Below are positions 61,341-64,000 of a DNA stretch of 64,000 nt, in pieces. Source of the DNA: Sipunculus nudus. Lineage: Eukaryota > Annelida > Sipuncula > Golfingiida > Sipunculidae. Numbering within the stretch: the first letter of the stretch is position 1; every line of letters starts with the position of its first letter. The DNA lies in assembly GCA_026874595.1 (NCBI GenBank), contig CM049307.1:22853079-22917078 (forward strand), in the 5' to 3' direction. A program made the translations under genes and the position numbers. A model generated the notes under the pieces. It did not search any database, was not told the origin of the DNA, and saw only the letters and a list, made by a program, of their open reading frames with translations.

Positions 61341-63306
61341 TAATTTGAAATTTCAAGATTTCCCCCCCAAAAAAATCTGTTACCATGGTTACAACAGAAT
61401 GAAACGGTTTTGGAACAAGAAGAAAGCGCATTTAATGAAAAATTAAATGAGCTATATTTTATGTGGTCACGAGCATTCCTGACAAAGTTAAGTCGAAATA
61501 ACCTATTATGAGGGGTGCCAATGACCCCTACCTGACCTTTGACCGATTATAACCCAGAACAATAGGCTTATATTCTGGTTGATTATAACCTAAATGTATA
61601 AATATCAAAGCGACTTGTTCAAAATTGTAGCCTGTAGAGTGCGAACAAACACCCAAACAGACATACAAACTGATCAACATACTTGCCGAAATCTTTGATT
61701 CCGGCAAGCAATAAATTATCTTTCCTTCATAAATGTATGTAGTTTCTGTTAAAAAAAAAGTCACAGCAGGGGTCAATTAGATAACAGTCATGATATGCAT
61801 AAACAACAGCACGTGGGCAGTTTGTTATTGCGACAAGCAGACTTGCCATGTCATTAGTCAGTGACTGTCTCTGCTCCAAATACTTATGCAGGTACTCACC
61901 GGAACAAGCTCTCCTGAAACTCAATTCACTTTGAACATACAATTAAACATGAATCCACAATGGTTTTTAAATATCAACCAAACTGAGAAGCCCAGTTTTA
62001 ATCCAACTTTGTTAGAAATTACACCTTGATGAGTCAGAATGAGAACCTTGCGTGAAGCTGTGTAGCTACATAGCTGAATAAAATTTCAGGGTCAGTTTAT
62101 TGCCAGGCCAAGGACAGGAAAAATGAACCACGAAGTTAAATTGGATTAGTTCACTTATAATAATGTTAGGATTTTCCCATTTACTTAGGGTGACAGCTAG
62201 AGAGCAAAATTTGTTGAATAGATTTTAGCAAGTCAACCTTAAATGAAGCTTTGCCTAAGTATTTTAAAATTTGAAGGTAAAAACAAAACCTTGTGTAAAG
62301 TTATTGTTACACATTGAAATCAATAAAACTCAAAATGCATTGGAAATAAAATATATGAATGATATACACATTAACCACAGAATTTTTTTCATGCTGCCTT
62401 TGATATATCTGCCATTCAGCTTGTTTAAATCATTCAATCCGTCCATTAATCTTAGAATTAGTTTTTGCTTTTACACAAAATTAAGTTTAAAAAAAATTGA
62501 AAACACTTTCTGTGTATAAACATTACTTGATGAAGAATCACTCTTATCAGTGCTGGGCGGCACTTTTCCACGCTTGCTGCGGCAGCCCTTTGGGTACAAA
62601 TATGTAGTTCAAACCTACTGGTGGTAGTAACATTATATCCTCTCTTGGTCCTTCCATCAAGTTATTTTATGTTCTAATTAATCCAATGAGTCCTTTGAAC
62701 ATACTAGATCTGTTGAATGTTACTCTTACTTGAGCTCCTTGGCACAGATCTTCATATTTTTATAAGAGCTAAGAAAACACTTTCTTTTCCTAATTTTGCA
62801 AAAATTGGCTGCCTTTCCCTCCAAAATCAGTTAAGCCAATCATAGCAGGGTAAGACGGGAAATAGTACAGCATATAAAACTGTAAAGGACTGCGGCTAGC
62901 AGCAACCTTCCTGCAAACTTCCAGCGCACAGCATTAAGTTAACTGTATAGGACTAGCAGATTACATGCACTATATGAATGCCCCCCTTATAAGGGTATAC
63001 TATGCCAAGTGCTACATGGAGGGTTGAAAGACAAAACTTCAGATACTGTATTCTCAATCGCCCAACCACTTGCTAAAACCAAAACTATTTTACAAAACAA
63101 TTGACAACCAGAAATACCTGCAGGCGCAGGGGCGACAATATTGGGGGTTGGGGTTGGGAAGAGTATATATCCCCCCACCACTTTTTGGTAAGTATTTATA
63201 TCTTAATGGTTTAGAATTTAAATATACCTTATTTTTTAAAACCTCATACTAATTTATATATATTTGATATGTGTTATAGCTATATATATTACATATATAT
63301 TATATG

Positions 63307-63311
<5 letters not shown>
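61341..63311. other. Upstream flank, no gene seen
   Basis: AT-rich sequence. No coding, RNA or repeat element was recognised. Confidence 0.35.

Positions 63312-63342
<31 letters not shown>
63312..63342. repeat. (TA)n microsatellite abutting a gypsy LTR
   Basis: TA tract ending directly at the LTR start. Confidence 0.95.
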
Positions 63343-63346
<4 letters not shown>

Positions 63347-64000
63347 ACAAATGCTCTTTTTATTATGTGACACGGGCGTAACTCGTGTTGTTGTTACATT
63401 TTATGTTTAATCTCTCGTTGTCATGTCAGCCTTGAGTTTTCACGCCTAGTCGCGGGTCACGTGATGAGCCTGGTGTGTGGAGATACACAGCGCTGTTCTT
63501 TCTAGAGAATTCCTGAACAGCGTGTATACTGTTGAGTAGGGTCCTTATAGACTGTTCGAGAAGTCGAATATTCCCGGCTTGGGGTGTGAAGGTATATAAA
63601 GGGGCTGTTTTCTAGAACCAGAGGGCACAGCAGGGCAGATACCAGCGGACGCAGAAGCGTGTGTCAGGACCTTATCCATTAAATGCGGCAATTATAGATT
63701 TTCAAGAACTGGATCTGGATTCATCTGGATTTTATACATTTGGACTTTAGTTTACTTTCTGTGTTGTTGCAAGAACTTTCCACTGGACTGTCATTCTCCG
63801 AGAGAGTTTACATTTAAAGGACTTATCATGGTGACGGTATTGGTATCCAGGTACTGTACCATTATCTTTCTGTGTGATTATATTGACTTGTTGCTATAAC
63901 GTTGTTTTACTGTATAATTGTATTGATTTAATGTATAATATTGTTAGGGTTGTTTTAAGAATAAATTATAGTTATTTGTTAACAAAAAAAAACACTGACT
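63343..64000 (+). mobile_element. Gypsy-family LTR, runs off the window
   Basis: Starts TGTTACAAATGCTC and follows the LTR of copy 2 through the TATA box (near 63592) and AATAAATTATAGTTATTTG to the last base. The remaining ~130 bp of LTR, and any element interior, lie outside the window. Confidence 0.9.

Overview
The window looks like nuclear DNA of a lophotrochozoan animal, most likely a bivalve or other mollusc (inference). The evidence is AT-rich sequence, GT-AG introns, long (TA)n microsatellites, many dispersed repeats with GGAC/GACA tetranucleotide tails, and one intron-rich gene of a transporter family common in marine invertebrates. There are no prokaryotic features.

Only one host protein-coding gene can be supported. 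It is a minus-strand gene of seven coding exons from 47382 down to 5618, encoding a sodium:solute symporter-family protein of the urea-proton symporter DUR3 type. All six introns have GT-AG borders, every junction keeps phase, and the exons add up to 2340 nt (779 aa plus stop). Exon 1 (47300-47382) encodes little more than a signal peptide. It is separated from exon 2 by a 26.1 kb intron. Intron 6 is 11.6 kb.

Most of the rest is mobile or repetitive DNA. (1) A Ty3/gypsy LTR family with integrase upstream of reverse transcriptase (Gmr1-like order) has four copies: a truncated one at 8433-12680 in intron 6, a nearly full-length one at 24375-30381 in intron 1, a solo LTR at 55660-56425, and an LTR entering at 63343 and running off the window. 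All lie on the plus strand, antisense to the gene. (2) A 499-bp TRIM-like miniature LTR element at 40159-40657 has a tRNA-like pol III promoter in both LTRs and a 4-bp target duplication. It sits in one half of a tandem duplication whose other half keeps the empty site. (3) There is a second, unrelated solo LTR (49512-49774), a Harbinger-type MITE (49913-50260), another MITE (15216-15418), and a 3.9-kb element bounded by inverted repeats of about 290 bp (41813-45712). (4) Tandem arrays with periods of about 140-170, 302, 340 and 55 bp occupy much of intron 1 and the region upstream of the gene.

Region by region: 1-5617 is 3' flank with diverged repeats; 5618-21205 holds exons 7 to 2, with gypsy copy 1 and a MITE in intron 6; 21206-47299 is intron 1, packed with gypsy copy 2, satellite arrays, the TRIM and the long-TIR element; 47300-47500 is exon 1 and a probable core promoter; 47500-64000 is upstream flank with a solo LTR, MITE, an inverted copy of the 340-bp satellite, a CTCF-motif-bearing duplication and two more gypsy LTRs. 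No rRNA, intact tRNA or CRISPR was seen.
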